Position numbers and translations under genes: made by a program | In this document: positions 13,391 to 22,730 of the stretch, piece by piece | Position numbering within the stretch: the first letter of the stretch is position 1 | Layout of the letters: each line of letters starts with the position of its first letter | The notes under the pieces: model-generated | The model's input: the letters and a program-made list of their open reading frames with translations, nothing else | What the model was told of the DNA's origin: nothing | The model's database searches: none | Source: Thalassotalea sp. PS06 | Lineage (GTDB): Bacteria; Pseudomonadota; Gammaproteobacteria; Enterobacterales; Alteromonadaceae | Length of the DNA: 64,000 bases | NCBI RefSeq assembly: GCF_007197775.1 | Contig: NZ_CP041638.1 | Span: 1,798,001-1,862,000 of the forward strand | Reading direction: 5' to 3'

Positions 13391-14839
13391 ATGAGTCATC
13401 ACAACGAGGAAATTTATCAAAAGAGCTGGCAGGAACGTCAGGATTTTGCTGAAAAAATGTTACCAATGATCGGTCAGTTGTACCGTAATTTCGGTGTCGA
13501 AATTTCCGTTTATGGTCGTCCCCTGGTCAATGCTTCCGCTATCGATATCATCAAAGCTCATAAGTCAGTAGCTATCCACGAAGCAACCAAGCTTAGGTTA
13601 AGAGAAAGCTATCCTTTCTTGAAAGCGTTAAGTGAAATGCCATTAAAGCCTTGTAATATCGATGTAGGTAAATTGGCTTACCGTTACATGTTCCATGGCG
13701 AAGCCAATGGTTTAAGTATCGAAGAATATCTAAACAAAGAATTACATCCGCTGCAGGAAAAGTTAACTCAGAATGGTCCTCAAGACGTTGTGCTATACGG
13801 TTTCGGTCGTATCGGACGTTTATTAGCCCGTCTTCTTATCGAACAAACGGGTCCATCATCTAACTTACGTTTACGTGCCATTGTGATTCGCCCTGGTAAG
13901 GACGGCGATTTAGAAAAACGCGCAAGTTTATTACGTCGTGACTCAATCCACGGTGCTTTTAACGGTAGTATTTCAATTGATGAAGAAATGGGTGTTATTA
14001 AAGCAAATGGCGCTTACATCAAAGTGATTTACGCCAAATCGCCAGCTGAAATTGATTACACCGAGTACGGAATTAACGATGCGCTAGTTGTTGATAACAC
14101 CGGTATCTGGACCGATGAAGACGGTCTTGGTCAGCATTTAGAAAGCAAAGGTGTGAAAAAAGTTCTACTAACCGCACCAGCCAAAGGCGACATTAAGAAT
14201 ATCGTTTACGGCGTAAACGAAGATATGATCCTGGAAGAAGATACGATTGTTAGTGCGGCGAGTTGTACGACTAACGCCATCACGCCGGTATTGAAAGCAG
14301 TAAATGATCAGTTTGGTATCCGTAATGGTCACGTTGAAACCGTGCACTCTTACACCAATGATCAAAACCTGATTGATAACTATCACAAATCAGAGCGTCG
14401 TGGCCGCAGTGCTCCGTTGAACATGGTTATCACCTCTACCGGTGCTGCAAAAGCAGTTGCTAAAGCATTACCAGAACTTAAAGGTCTGTTAACCGGTAAC
14501 GCTATCCGTGTTCCTACGCCTAACGTTTCAATGGCGATTATGAACCTGAACCTTAAAACCGCAACAGACCGTGATACCTTAAACGATTACCTTCGTTCAG
14601 TATCTCTTGACTCGCCATTGCGTCAACAGGTTGACTACACCGCTTCTACAGAAATCGTTTCTTCTGATCTGGTTGGCTCACGATTCGCTGGGGTTGTTGA
14701 TTCTCAGGCTACCATCGTTGATGAAGAGCGTGCCGTTCTTTACGTATGGTATGACAATGAGTTCGGCTATAGCTGTCAGGTTGTTAAAGTAATGAACAAG
14801 ATGGCTGGTGTTAAAGTGTTGAGCTTACCAAAAGCGTAA
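13391..14839 (+). CDS. Glyceraldehyde-3-phosphate dehydrogenase, long form with N-terminal extension
   Basis: A second GAPDH of 482 residues. The frame is open to 13343, but ATG 13391 (MSHHNEEIYQ) has AAGG about 9 nt upstream. Residues 1-125 are an extension absent from GapA; the NAD domain then begins with [17 protein letters not shown], the catalytic Cys292 lies in SAASCTTNA, and VWYDNEFGYSCQV is near the end. Long-form enzymes of this kind occur in marine gammaproteobacteria beside a normal GapA. Whether it serves gluconeogenesis or another cofactor cannot be read from the sequence. It is monocistronic, with a terminator following. Confidence 0.9.
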   Translation: MSHHNEEIYQKSWQERQDFAEKMLPMIGQLYRNFGVEISVYGRPLVNASAIDIIKAHKSVAIHEATKLRLRESYPFLKALSEMPLKPCNIDVGKLAYRYMFHGEANGLSIEEYLNKELHPLQEKLTQNGPQDVVLYGFGRIGRLLARLLIEQTGPSSNLRLRAIVIRPGKDGDLEKRASLLRRDSIHGAFNGSISIDEEMGVIKANGAYIKVIYAKSPAEIDYTEYGINDALVVDNTGIWTDEDGLGQHLESKGVKKVLLTAPAKGDIKNIVYGVNEDMILEEDTIVSAASCTTNAITPVLKAVNDQFGIRNGHVETVHSYTNDQNLIDNYHKSERRGRSAPLNMVITSTGAAKAVAKALPELKGLLTGNAIRVPTPNVSMAIMNLNLKTATDRDTLNDYLRSVSLDSPLRQQVDYTASTEIVSSDLVGSRFAGVVDSQATIVDEERAVLYVWYDNEFGYSCQVVKVMNKMAGVKVLSLPKA

Positions 14840-14870
14840 CGATTCAAGCTTTTTCGTCGATATAATACCC

Positions 14871-14901
14871 AAGAGGCGTCTATCAGATGCCTCTTTTTTT
14901 T
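14871..14901 (+). terminator. Intrinsic terminator of the long-form GAPDH gene
   Basis: Nine-base-pair stem (GAGGCGTCT with AGATGCCTC, one G-T pair) with an ATC loop and a run of eight T, 32 nt after the stop. Confidence 0.88.
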
Positions 14902-15032
14902 GCTTTTTTTTTCTGGCATACGATCTTAAGGCGATTGACGAAAGTTAATCTTGAGCGGCCGATATTTTTATGAAATAGTGCTCGGGCTCTTTCGGTCTCA
15001 ATCATTGTTATTACCATTTATTAAATAAAATC

Positions 15033-15548
15033 ATGCCAACTTTTATCCAAATTATAAAAAGTCTTATCTTGCAAGCGGTGATTATTGTCATCGTATTCAA
15101 TGGTGTATCCGCCCTTAGGGAAAGTGCTATGCTATCTAGCTGGGGCAAGGAGCAGGCACCGGATTTTCATCTGACAACCTTGAATTCTAATATCGTCGAT
15201 TTGAATCAGGCGATGGGCTCCCGTAAAACCGTACTGTATTTTTTTGCGCCCTGGTGTTCAATTTGTAAATACAGCATTGGTAACCTGCAATCCCTATATG
15301 AAAAACACCCTGGCGAGCAAGTACAAATCTATGCCATTGCCTTAGATTATGTCGATGTTCATGAGGTTGAAACCTTTGTTGAAGGACTGGATTTAACCAT
15401 GCCGGTTTTACTTGGAAATGAGTCGTTAAAGCAGGCTTATCAGGTGTCCGCTTATCCAAGTTATTATGTTCTGGATGGACAGCAGCAGGTGGTTCATCGG
15501 TCGATGGGGTATTCTACAGAGCTGGGACTCAAGCTAAGAGCTCTCTAA
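15033..15548 (+). CDS. Membrane-anchored thioredoxin-like protein (TlpA/ResA type)
   Basis: A 171-residue thiol-disulfide protein. An N-terminal hydrophobic segment (about 8-28) should anchor it in the inner membrane with the thioredoxin domain in the periplasm. The APDFHLTTLNSN segment near residue 42 is typical of the AhpC/TlpA family, and the active-site pair is Cys75/Cys78 in APWCSICK, followed by the cis-proline region SAYPSYYVLD. The partner protein is unknown. It stands alone, with a terminator overlapping its stop codon. Confidence 0.85.
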   Translation: MPTFIQIIKSLILQAVIIVIVFNGVSALRESAMLSSWGKEQAPDFHLTTLNSNIVDLNQAMGSRKTVLYFFAPWCSICKYSIGNLQSLYEKHPGEQVQIYAIALDYVDVHEVETFVEGLDLTMPVLLGNESLKQAYQVSAYPSYYVLDGQQQVVHRSMGYSTELGLKLRAL

Positions 15549-15571
15549 AATGGTGACAGAGAGCTTTTAAC
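15540..15571 (+). terminator. Intrinsic terminator overlapping a stop codon
   Basis: Arms GCTCTCT and AGAGAGC enclose an 11-nt loop and are followed by TTTTAACTTTT. The left arm includes the last codons and part of the stop of the thioredoxin-like gene. Confidence 0.7.
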
Positions 15572-15586
15572 TTTTAATGACGGTTA

Positions 15587-15940
15587 CTAGATCAGGATAG
15601 CTGCGATTAAAAGGGCGTTTAATGCCAACCAACTAGCGCCAACAAACTGAGCCGTTTTACCAAACGAGAATTTTTCTTTATTAATTGCAGTGATATCGTC
15701 ATATCGGATTTCATCTAAAGAGCCTTTTACCGATTCTTCGCCAATCGAGCGCACGATAAATTCATGCACTTCACCATCTTGCGTAGTGATAGCTACATGT
15801 TCTCCAACCTTGAGGCTGGCTTTCATCTTCTCATAGGTCGCTAATTCACTCTCATCCACGGAAACCGTGCTTGAACAAGCCGCTAAAAAAGCAGATAAGA
15901 TGATAATTAATAATTTGCTTTTAAATATGGATCTGAACAT
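15587..15940 (-). CDS. Small lipoprotein, function unknown
   Basis: A 117-residue protein with a lipoprotein signal peptide (LSAFLAAC, lipid-modified Cys22) and a hydrophobic C-terminal segment (about 98-116). The middle part, with EHVAITTQDGEVHEF and a later VKGSLDEIRYDDI, resembles small beta-barrel modules that respond to a surface or substrate, but no family name is assigned. It is convergent with the thioredoxin-like gene and has its own upstream region. Probably periplasmic, membrane-tethered at both ends. Confidence 0.8.
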   Translation of the reverse strand: MFRSIFKSKLLIIILSAFLAACSSTVSVDESELATYEKMKASLKVGEHVAITTQDGEVHEFIVRSIGEESVKGSLDEIRYDDITAINKEKFSFGKTAQFVGASWLALNALLIAAILI

Positions 15941-16162
15941 TGCTTACTTCCTTTTAAACTTCATTAAATTCAATTAATTGGCTAGAGCAATCTAAATGCA
16001 ATGGGGATCAGAGTCAATATTGTCGACGCTAATGCTGAAGTATTTTTGTAAATTGTGTCGCCAGGATTACAACGGAGTAATAATTTTACGTTAATTGAAC
16101 TTCAGTTAACGAAATCCTTTGTGTAAACTCAACAGATTCATTTCTTGTTCGGACAGATACTA

Positions 16163-17314
16163 ATGACCAACAATGCTTCTGCAAATATACAAATCAGCTG
16201 TGCTTTCGACAGCGGTAACATTCATGTTGTGAACGCAGCTTCACCCAGTGCTATTCAACTCGAGATCAAAAAAGATAATCAATCAGATTTTTACCAATGG
16301 TTTCACTTTAAACTTCATAATCCTGCTCTTGGCGAGCACGTGATGACAATTACCAATGCTGGACAATCTGCCTATGTGGAAGGTTGGAAAGACTATCAGG
16401 CGGTAGCGTCTTACGATCGCGAAACCTGGTTTCGGGTAGATACAGAATTTGATGGCCAAAACCTGATTATTAAACACCATCTTGAACATGCATCGATTTA
16501 TTTCGCATATTTCGCGCCTTATAGCTATGAGCGTCACCAGGACCTTATCCATGAAGCGCAGGAAGCTGATCTATGTGAACTGTCGGTACTTGGACAAACC
16601 TTAGATGGCCGCGATATGAGCTTGTTAACAATAGGTGAGGCAGGTGAGGGTAAAGCCAATATCTGGATTACCGCACGTCAGCATCCCGGTGAAACCATGG
16701 CAGAATGGTTCATGGAAGGCTTTATCGAACGTTTGTTGGATTTAGACGATGGTGTCGCTAATGCCTTATTGCAAAAAGCGGTGTTCCACCTGGTACCTAA
16801 TATGAATCCAGATGGCAGCGTCCGAGGCCACTTACGTACTAATGCCATTGGCATTAACCTTAACCGCGAATGGCAAGAGCCCAGCATGGAAAAAAGTCCG
16901 GAAGTTTTTCTTGTGCGCGAGAAAATGATGGCAACTGGTGTTGATATGCACCTTGATATTCATGGCGATGAAGCCTTACCGGTTAATTTTGTAGCCGGTT
17001 GCGAGGGCGTTCCTAATTATGATCTGCGTCATAAAGCTCTGGAAGATAAATTCAAAGAATTGCTTTGCGCAATAACACCTGAGTTTCAGGATGAAAAAGG
17101 CTATCCAAAAGATGAGCCAGGTAAAGCGAACCTGACCGTAGGTTCTAACTGGGTTGGCAACCATTTTAAGTGTCTTGCTTACACGGTAGAAATGCCATTT
17201 AAAGATAACGAATTACTGCCAGACCCTATTTTTGGCTGGTCAGATGCTCGTTCTGCAATACTTGGCAAAGATACATTAACCGCTATCTATCATGTGGTAG
17301 ATGATTTAAGATAA
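16163..17314 (+). CDS. M14 family zinc carboxypeptidase, cytosolic (CCP/AGTPBP-like)
   Basis: Zinc metallopeptidase of the cytosolic carboxypeptidase subgroup, 383 residues, with no signal peptide. An N-terminal beta-sandwich domain (about 1-115) of the M14_N type precedes the catalytic domain. Zinc ligands are in ARQHPGETMAEW (His and Glu) and in MHLDIHGDE (His), NPDG and NLNREW are the substrate-binding motifs, and the catalytic glutamate is in YTVEMPF. ATG 16163 was chosen over an upstream TTG because GGA lies 9 nt before it. Bacterial members have few known substrates, so the biological role is open. Confidence 0.88.
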   Translation: MTNNASANIQISCAFDSGNIHVVNAASPSAIQLEIKKDNQSDFYQWFHFKLHNPALGEHVMTITNAGQSAYVEGWKDYQAVASYDRETWFRVDTEFDGQNLIIKHHLEHASIYFAYFAPYSYERHQDLIHEAQEADLCELSVLGQTLDGRDMSLLTIGEAGEGKANIWITARQHPGETMAEWFMEGFIERLLDLDDGVANALLQKAVFHLVPNMNPDGSVRGHLRTNAIGINLNREWQEPSMEKSPEVFLVREKMMATGVDMHLDIHGDEALPVNFVAGCEGVPNYDLRHKALEDKFKELLCAITPEFQDEKGYPKDEPGKANLTVGSNWVGNHFKCLAYTVEMPFKDNELLPDPIFGWSDARSAILGKDTLTAIYHVVDDLR

Positions 17315-17375
17315 GTTCAATTATTTAGGGCGTTAGATCGAAATAGCGCGCTATTGATATCGAAAACTATGTTTT

Positions 17376-17401
17376 AAGCCAGCCTCAGCTGGCTTCTTTA
17401 T
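17376..17401 (+). terminator. Probable terminator after the M14 carboxypeptidase gene
   Basis: Perfect 8-bp stem AAGCCAGC/GCTGGCTT with a CTCA loop, but only a weak T-rich tail (CTTTATAAT). It lies 28 nt before the GTG of the next gene. Confidence 0.6.
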
Positions 17402-17428
17402 AATAATAAAATATATTCAGGGGTCATT

Positions 17429-18907
17429 GTGCTTGAATTTGTAAACACGCTAAACGGGATCATCTGGAGCCCGGCATTAATCTATCTATGCCTGGGTGCA
17501 GGATTGTTCTATTCCATTCTTACTCGCTTCGCTCAGGTTCGTCATTTTCGGGAAATGTGGCGTCTACTGCTTTCCGGTAAAAGCTCAGATAAAGGTATTT
17601 CTTCCTTTCAGGCACTTGCGGTTTCGCTTTCCGGCCGTGTAGGTACGGGTAACATCGCGGGTGTTGCTGCCGCAATTGGTTTTGGTGGCCCAGGTGCGGT
17701 GTTCTGGATGTGGGTTGTCGCCTTTTTCGGCGCGGCAACAGCTTATATCGAATCGACATTGGCGCAAATCTACAAAGAAGAAGATGAAGGTTTGTACCGT
17801 GGTGGCCCGGCGTATTACATAGAAAAAGCGCTAGGGCAGAAATGGTATGCCTGGCTGTTCGCAATCGCTACGATTCTAGCTACAGGTCTCCTACTTCCGA
17901 CGGTTCAATCTAATGCCATTGGTGCAGCAGTAGAGCAAGCTGTTGGTGCTGGTAACATGGTTGAAACTGCGATGGGTACGTTTAGCGCGACTAAACTATT
18001 TACTGCCACAGCCGTTGTATTGATTCTTGGCTTTATCATTTTTGGTGGTGTTAAGCGTATTGCTCGATTTACCGAGCTTGTCGTTCCATTCATGGCTTTG
18101 GCTTATATCATCATAGCAATGGTGATTATTGCCTTAAATATTACTGAATTACCTGGCATTGTTTCATTAATCGTGACTGATGCCTTTACACCGATGGCTG
18201 GTGTAGGCGCGGCAATTGGTTGGGGTGTTAAACGTGGTGTTTATTCTAACGAAGCAGGTCAAGGTACTGGCCCTCATGCGGCTGCCGCTGCTGAAGTACA
18301 ACACCCGGCTCAACAAGGTCTGGTTCAGGCGTTTTCTGTTTATGTCGATACTTTGTTTGTTTGCACAGCTACAGCATTCGTGATTTTGATCACGGGTCAA
18401 TACAACGTTGTTGGTGAAGGCGCGGCAATGATCCAGCAGAATATTGCCAATGTTGATCCAAACAGCCCAATGTTCACCCAGTTAGCATTGGACTCTGTTT
18501 TTTCTGGGGCTGGTTCACCGTTTGTAGCAATCTCGCTGTTCTTCTTCGCATTTACCACCATTCTTGCTTACTACTTTATTGCGGAAAACAATGTGACTTA
18601 CATTAACCGTCACTTCCATATTCCAGGTCTTACGTTTGTATTAAAAGTCATGATTATGGGCGCAACATTGTTTGGCTGTTTACGTGAAGCAGGTGTTGTC
18701 TGGACGCTTGGTGATATTGGCGTAGGTCTGATGGCCTGGTTGAATATCGTCGGTATTCTGATTATCTTCCTGGTTGGACGTCCTGCTATCAAAGCGCTTA
18801 AAGATTATGAACGTCAGCAAAAAGAGAAAGTTAAAGAGTATTCTTTCGACCCAGAAGCATTAGGCATCAAGAATGCCGAACTGTGGCAAGACAAGTTGAA
18901 AAAATAA
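17429..18907 (+). CDS. Alanine or glycine:cation symporter (AGCS family)
   Basis: Inner-membrane sodium-coupled uptake carrier for alanine or glycine. The 492-residue protein has about ten or eleven hydrophobic helices. Family signatures include QALAVSLSGRVGTGNIAGV near residue 60 and the segment GVKRGVYSNEAGQGTGPHAA (about 268-287). The start is GTG 17429, preceded by AGGGG at good spacing. It is monocistronic, bounded by a hairpin upstream and a strong terminator downstream. The exact substrate cannot be decided from sequence. Confidence 0.95.
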   Translation: MLEFVNTLNGIIWSPALIYLCLGAGLFYSILTRFAQVRHFREMWRLLLSGKSSDKGISSFQALAVSLSGRVGTGNIAGVAAAIGFGGPGAVFWMWVVAFFGAATAYIESTLAQIYKEEDEGLYRGGPAYYIEKALGQKWYAWLFAIATILATGLLLPTVQSNAIGAAVEQAVGAGNMVETAMGTFSATKLFTATAVVLILGFIIFGGVKRIARFTELVVPFMALAYIIIAMVIIALNITELPGIVSLIVTDAFTPMAGVGAAIGWGVKRGVYSNEAGQGTGPHAAAAAEVQHPAQQGLVQAFSVYVDTLFVCTATAFVILITGQYNVVGEGAAMIQQNIANVDPNSPMFTQLALDSVFSGAGSPFVAISLFFFAFTTILAYYFIAENNVTYINRHFHIPGLTFVLKVMIMGATLFGCLREAGVVWTLGDIGVGLMAWLNIVGILIIFLVGRPAIKALKDYERQQKEKVKEYSFDPEALGIKNAELWQDKLKK

Positions 18908-18921
18908 ATTTTTCAATCTTT

Positions 18922-18953
18922 AAAAAAAACACCCGCAACGGGTGTTTTTTTTT
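18922..18953 (+). terminator. Intrinsic terminator of the AGCS symporter gene
   Basis: Stem AACACCCG/CGGGTGTT with a CAA loop, preceded by an A run and followed by nine or more T. Confidence 0.92.
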
Positions 18954-19018
18954 GTAGAATTACCATTCTTACCAGTGACCTTTATAAGAGTCACTCGGTA
19001 TCTAATTATGAGGTACTT

Positions 19019-19342
19019 ATGGCGTTAATTAATTGTCCGAACTGTTCTAAGAAGATTTCTTCACTTGCTAAGGAATGTGAACACTGTCATATCACTCTTG
19101 GTGATATGGATGAAGAGCAGCGCATTAACCTGCAACGAATGAAAAAAATAGAACAGTCACAAAAACTAATGAACCACTCTATGTTAGCCATGTTATTTTT
19201 CTGTGGTGGTATTGGCGCGCTGTTCTGGGGGGAACCAGAACCGGGTTCTGTTCAATACATGCTAGCTAGCGGCTCGGCGGCAATCGGTTTTTTCTGGTAT
19301 TTGATTAACCGTGTACGAATTATTATTTTGAAACGTAAGTAA
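19019..19342 (+). CDS. Zinc-ribbon membrane protein
   Basis: A 107-residue protein with an N-terminal zinc ribbon made of two CxxC knuckles (CPNC at 7-10 and CEHC at 18-21), a charged linker, and two hydrophobic helices (about 55-70 and 80-97) followed by a basic tail. It lies 2 nt before the yeaC-like gene in the same direction, so the two are probably co-transcribed. Function unknown; the ribbon is probably cytoplasmic. Confidence 0.82.
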   Translation: MALINCPNCSKKISSLAKECEHCHITLGDMDEEQRINLQRMKKIEQSQKLMNHSMLAMLFFCGGIGALFWGEPEPGSVQYMLASGSAAIGFFWYLINRVRIIILKRK

Positions 19343-19344
19343 CA

Positions 19345-19653
19345 ATGAATTTGATTGATATCGTCGACAATATGTCGCAAGAAATGTACGAACGAATGAA
19401 GACGGCTGCGGAAACCGGTAAGTGGCCAGAAGGCACACCTGTCGATGAAGCCACCCGCCAGTCTGCTATCCAACTATCCATGGCCTATCAGGCACGTCAT
19501 TTAGATAGCAAAGAAATGATGACGATTGGATCGGATGGCCAGATGATCCACAAAACCAAACGCGAACTTAAAGCGGAATTCAAGCAACAACAGGATTCTG
19601 AAAACTCACAAAAACAACAAGGCGATAATATCGCCCGATTTACTGACTTATGA
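19345..19653 (+). CDS. YeaC-like DUF1315 protein
   Basis: A 102-residue cytoplasmic protein of the DUF1315 family, recognisable by similarity to E. coli YeaC: IVDNMSQEMYERMKTAAETG, GKWPEGTPVDE, YQARHLD and SDGQMIHKTKRELK. The role of the family is unknown. In E. coli yeaC lies near gapA and msrB, so its presence 7 kb from those genes here is partial conservation of that neighbourhood. It overlaps the following DUF349 gene by 4 nt (ATGA). Confidence 0.88.
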   Translation: MNLIDIVDNMSQEMYERMKTAAETGKWPEGTPVDEATRQSAIQLSMAYQARHLDSKEMMTIGSDGQMIHKTKRELKAEFKQQQDSENSQKQQGDNIARFTDL

Positions 19654-22460
19654 TTTTTAAAAAATGGCGTAAAGCCAAGTGGCAGCATCAGGATGCCAGC
19701 GTAAGACTTGCGGCGATTGATGAATTAGTGCAACAACAGGATCAGCAATACGTTCTTCTGCAACTGTTAAGAGAAGACCCAGAGCTAAGAGTGCAAAAGA
19801 AAGTGCTACTTGCTATCGAATCTCCCGAGCTTTTACTTTCTATCAAAGAACCTGAGTTCTCCCAGTCATTGGCGCTATTTGCGCAACAACGAATTGAAGC
19901 ACAATTATTGTCTGATAATACTTATACTGAGCAACAAAAGCTCGAGTTCTATCAGCGCATTCGACCATTTAAAAACCAACAAAAATTCATACTTCAGTGG
20001 TTATCAAAGGATCAAAATGACGCGATAGCACTTGATTATGCCGATGTCCTTGATACTGACGTCGCTTTAGCGAATTTGTTTCAGCAAATAAATAGTGTTC
20101 AGGCAAAGTTAGTCATCGTTGATAAAGTTAACGACACCAAACTGTTAACTAAATTCTTGAAGAACGAACGGGAAACTGACGTTGGTGAAGCGATAACTGA
20201 AAAACTTACGGTTATTGAAGAGAGAAAAACCCTGCCGGCTAAAATAACCAAAAAGGCACAGTTAGTGCTATCAAAGTTATTGTCTTTAAAAGATGACTTT
20301 AATGCCTCGAGCGTACTTGAAAAGTATCAGATGCTCACACAAGAGTGGCACGCGGTTGTCAATTCTTTTAATGCATTGCCAGACAACGAAGGTCAAGCTC
20401 TTAGTCAAAAACTTAGTCAAAAATATGTTAGTGTTGAGCAACAACTGCATACGCATCTTGCAACTATGCAAGAAAAACATGCCCACCAGCAAATGCTTCA
20501 ACAGCAAGAGTTACAAAAAGCGCAGAAAACCCAAAAGATAAAGGAGTTGCTGACTGAACTCCGGAAAAGACAACAGCAGGTTATTGGCGAGGATAGTGAT
20601 ACCGAGTCATTACAGACTGCAGTTCAAGAATTAAACCTTATGCTTGCAGAGGGTGACGTTGAGAAGTCTTTAGCGCAAATGATAAACGCTGAAGTCAGTA
20701 AAACTGAGAAATTGGTTCTGAATCTGGAAGAGATCAGAATTTATATCGTTGACGCTACTCGACTCATATTGGAGCTTGATAATAGTAAATTACCGCAACA
20801 GCAGTCGGAATTTGAAAGCGCTGAAGTGCAATATTCATCATGGTCAGAACGATGGCGTAAGTGTCAGCAGTTGCTAGGGGATTGGTTACCTGAATCCGTG
20901 GCAACCGCTGCACAGCAATTACAAAACGATTGGCAACAAGCGTTAAAACCATTTCGTAAATCTGCCAAAGAACAACAGGCTTGGTTTAACCAGAAGTTTA
21001 GCGAGCTAGAACGCTTGATTCGCTCGGGTAAATACCGTGCCGCAATGGCAGTTTATCGCAAGATTCAGCAAGCCAATCAAGGCTTGTCAGAAACTGCTCA
21101 AACTAAGATTAAAGAAGAGTTTCAGTCTGCAACGTTAAAAATTGACGAATTAAAATCGTTGGAATCTTTTGTTGTCGTTCCCCGAAAACAAGCCCTTATC
21201 GAACAATTGCAACAGCTTATTGATTCTCCATTGCCAGAAATTCCAAAGCAGGCTGAAAAGGTAAAACAGTATCGAAAACAGTGGCTCGTTCTGGGACGAG
21301 CCGAAGGGGATATGGAAGGCCAGTTTAATCAAAAGTTTAATAAACTTTGTGAACAGGCATTTGCGCCATGCCGGGAGTTTTATACGCAACAAGCTTCGTT
21401 GCGTGCGGACAATTTAAAGAAAAAGCAGCTTATTATTAAACAATTGCAGGACCTTAATAAAAAGGTTGAAAAAGCCGAAAGCATGCAATTAAACGAGCTA
21501 AGTAAACACTTGAATCAGCTATTAGTAAACTGGAAGGAAGCCGGGGACGTTGATCGAGACAAATATAAAGGGCTACAAAACCAGTTCAACCAGCAAGTAA
21601 CTCCTCTGAAGAATACCATTCGTTTTATTCAGGACAGTAATGCCGAGGCGAAACGCGACTTAATTAAAAAAGCCGAGCAATACCTGGATACTCAGGACTT
21701 TAATAAGGCAACCGCTGAGCTTAAACAATTACAACAGCAATGGCGTAGCATTGGCTTCTCTGGTGGTAAAGAAGACAATCACTTATGGAAACAGTTCCGC
21801 TTGGTAAATGACCAGGTATTTGCGAGGCGAGATGAAGCCAAGCAGCAAAAACTTGATGAAAATAACCAGCGTCGTCAAGACTGGCTAACAGCCGTTAATG
21901 CTCTTAAAGAGCAATTGAAGAAAGCCTCAGGTAAAGAGGTTTCTCGCCTTGAAGAGCAGGTAAAGTCATTGTTACATGAGGTTAAGACGCTAGACCGAGA
22001 CGATAAACCTTTGCTTAAGCTAATTAGCGAATTGGGCAAAAGCATTTCAAAAACCCGTGATAATCAGCGTCAATTAGCAAAGAAATCGCAATTTGAATCT
22101 GTATTTACGTTAATTGAGTCTTTGAGCGACCAAACCTTTACCCTTGACGAATTGCAGCAGGATGCACAGTTTTTAACGCTAAACAAAGGTCAGCAACGGG
22201 CGTTGTTGAAAGCAGCAAAATCAGATGGCCAATTGCAAAAACGACAGACATTAACCATAGAAATGGAAATCATCAGTCAAATCGATTCTCCTGCACAAGA
22301 CGCAAACCTTCGTAAGCAGATTCAAGTCGCAATGTTAAAAGACAAATTGAACGGCGCTGACGTTGATATCAGTGACAAACTGCATCAATGGTTGGCTTGT
22401 GGACCCGTAGATAAGGATCAGATCCAGCTGTTAAATCGAGTCAAACCTATCTTCCTTTAA
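19650..22460 (+). CDS. DUF349 repeat protein, large coiled coil
   Basis: A 936-residue, Gln- and Lys-rich helical protein with no signal peptide or membrane segment. DUF349-type units recur through its centre and C-terminal half, seen as W followed by a hydrophobic/G and an F about 20 residues later (for example WKEAGDVDRDKYKGLQNQF, about 631-649, and WRSIGFSGGKEDNHLWKQF, about 695-713). Long coiled-coil stretches separate them. Family members are common in Alteromonadales, but no biochemical function is established to my knowledge. It is translationally coupled to the yeaC-like gene. Confidence 0.85.
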   Translation: MIFKKWRKAKWQHQDASVRLAAIDELVQQQDQQYVLLQLLREDPELRVQKKVLLAIESPELLLSIKEPEFSQSLALFAQQRIEAQLLSDNTYTEQQKLEFYQRIRPFKNQQKFILQWLSKDQNDAIALDYADVLDTDVALANLFQQINSVQAKLVIVDKVNDTKLLTKFLKNERETDVGEAITEKLTVIEERKTLPAKITKKAQLVLSKLLSLKDDFNASSVLEKYQMLTQEWHAVVNSFNALPDNEGQALSQKLSQKYVSVEQQLHTHLATMQEKHAHQQMLQQQELQKAQKTQKIKELLTELRKRQQQVIGEDSDTESLQTAVQELNLMLAEGDVEKSLAQMINAEVSKTEKLVLNLEEIRIYIVDATRLILELDNSKLPQQQSEFESAEVQYSSWSERWRKCQQLLGDWLPESVATAAQQLQNDWQQALKPFRKSAKEQQAWFNQKFSELERLIRSGKYRAAMAVYRKIQQANQGLSETAQTKIKEEFQSATLKIDELKSLESFVVVPRKQALIEQLQQLIDSPLPEIPKQAEKVKQYRKQWLVLGRAEGDMEGQFNQKFNKLCEQAFAPCREFYTQQASLRADNLKKKQLIIKQLQDLNKKVEKAESMQLNELSKHLNQLLVNWKEAGDVDRDKYKGLQNQFNQQVTPLKNTIRFIQDSNAEAKRDLIKKAEQYLDTQDFNKATAELKQLQQQWRSIGFSGGKEDNHLWKQFRLVNDQVFARRDEAKQQKLDENNQRRQDWLTAVNALKEQLKKASGKEVSRLEEQVKSLLHEVKTLDRDDKPLLKLISELGKSISKTRDNQRQLAKKSQFESVFTLIESLSDQTFTLDELQQDAQFLTLNKGQQRALLKAAKSDGQLQKRQTLTIEMEIISQIDSPAQDANLRKQIQVAMLKDKLNGADVDISDKLHQWLACGPVDKDQIQLLNRVKPIFL

Positions 22461-22487
22461 AACTAGGTTTGAGTTAATGGCGGAATA

Positions 22488-22516
22488 GGGGAGCTGTAAT
22501 TAGCTCCCTTTTTTGT
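22488..22516 (+). terminator. Intrinsic terminator of the DUF349 operon
   Basis: Seven-base-pair stem GGGAGCT/AGCTCCC with a GTAATT loop and a run of T. Confidence 0.88.
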
Positions 22517-22730
22517 TAGCAGCCCACTGTCAACGATAGCTTTTGTCATTATTGTTGAATCTACCGATTTCTTTAATGTTGCACTCTAATCCCGCACTTG
22601 ATACGGGATTTCCTTACGCATACTGGGATGACTTACAGAACGTACCAATTCAAATAGCTCCATGGACGAAGATTTTCTATTTATGACGGCGCAAATAAAC
22701 GGTGTAACATATGACGCTCGCTGGCACAAT
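22517..22730. other. Non-coding stretch before the hairpin array
   Basis: No gene seen. It holds one hairpin at about 22590-22613 (AATCCCG with CGGGATT), resembling a diverged form of the first hairpin of the array that follows, and a partial GCTCC/GGACG element near 22658. Confidence 0.4.

Noticed and set aside
17315..17428. Glycine riboswitch before the AGCS symporter gene
   Set aside because: Only 114 bp, with one simple hairpin and none of the tandem aptamer features.
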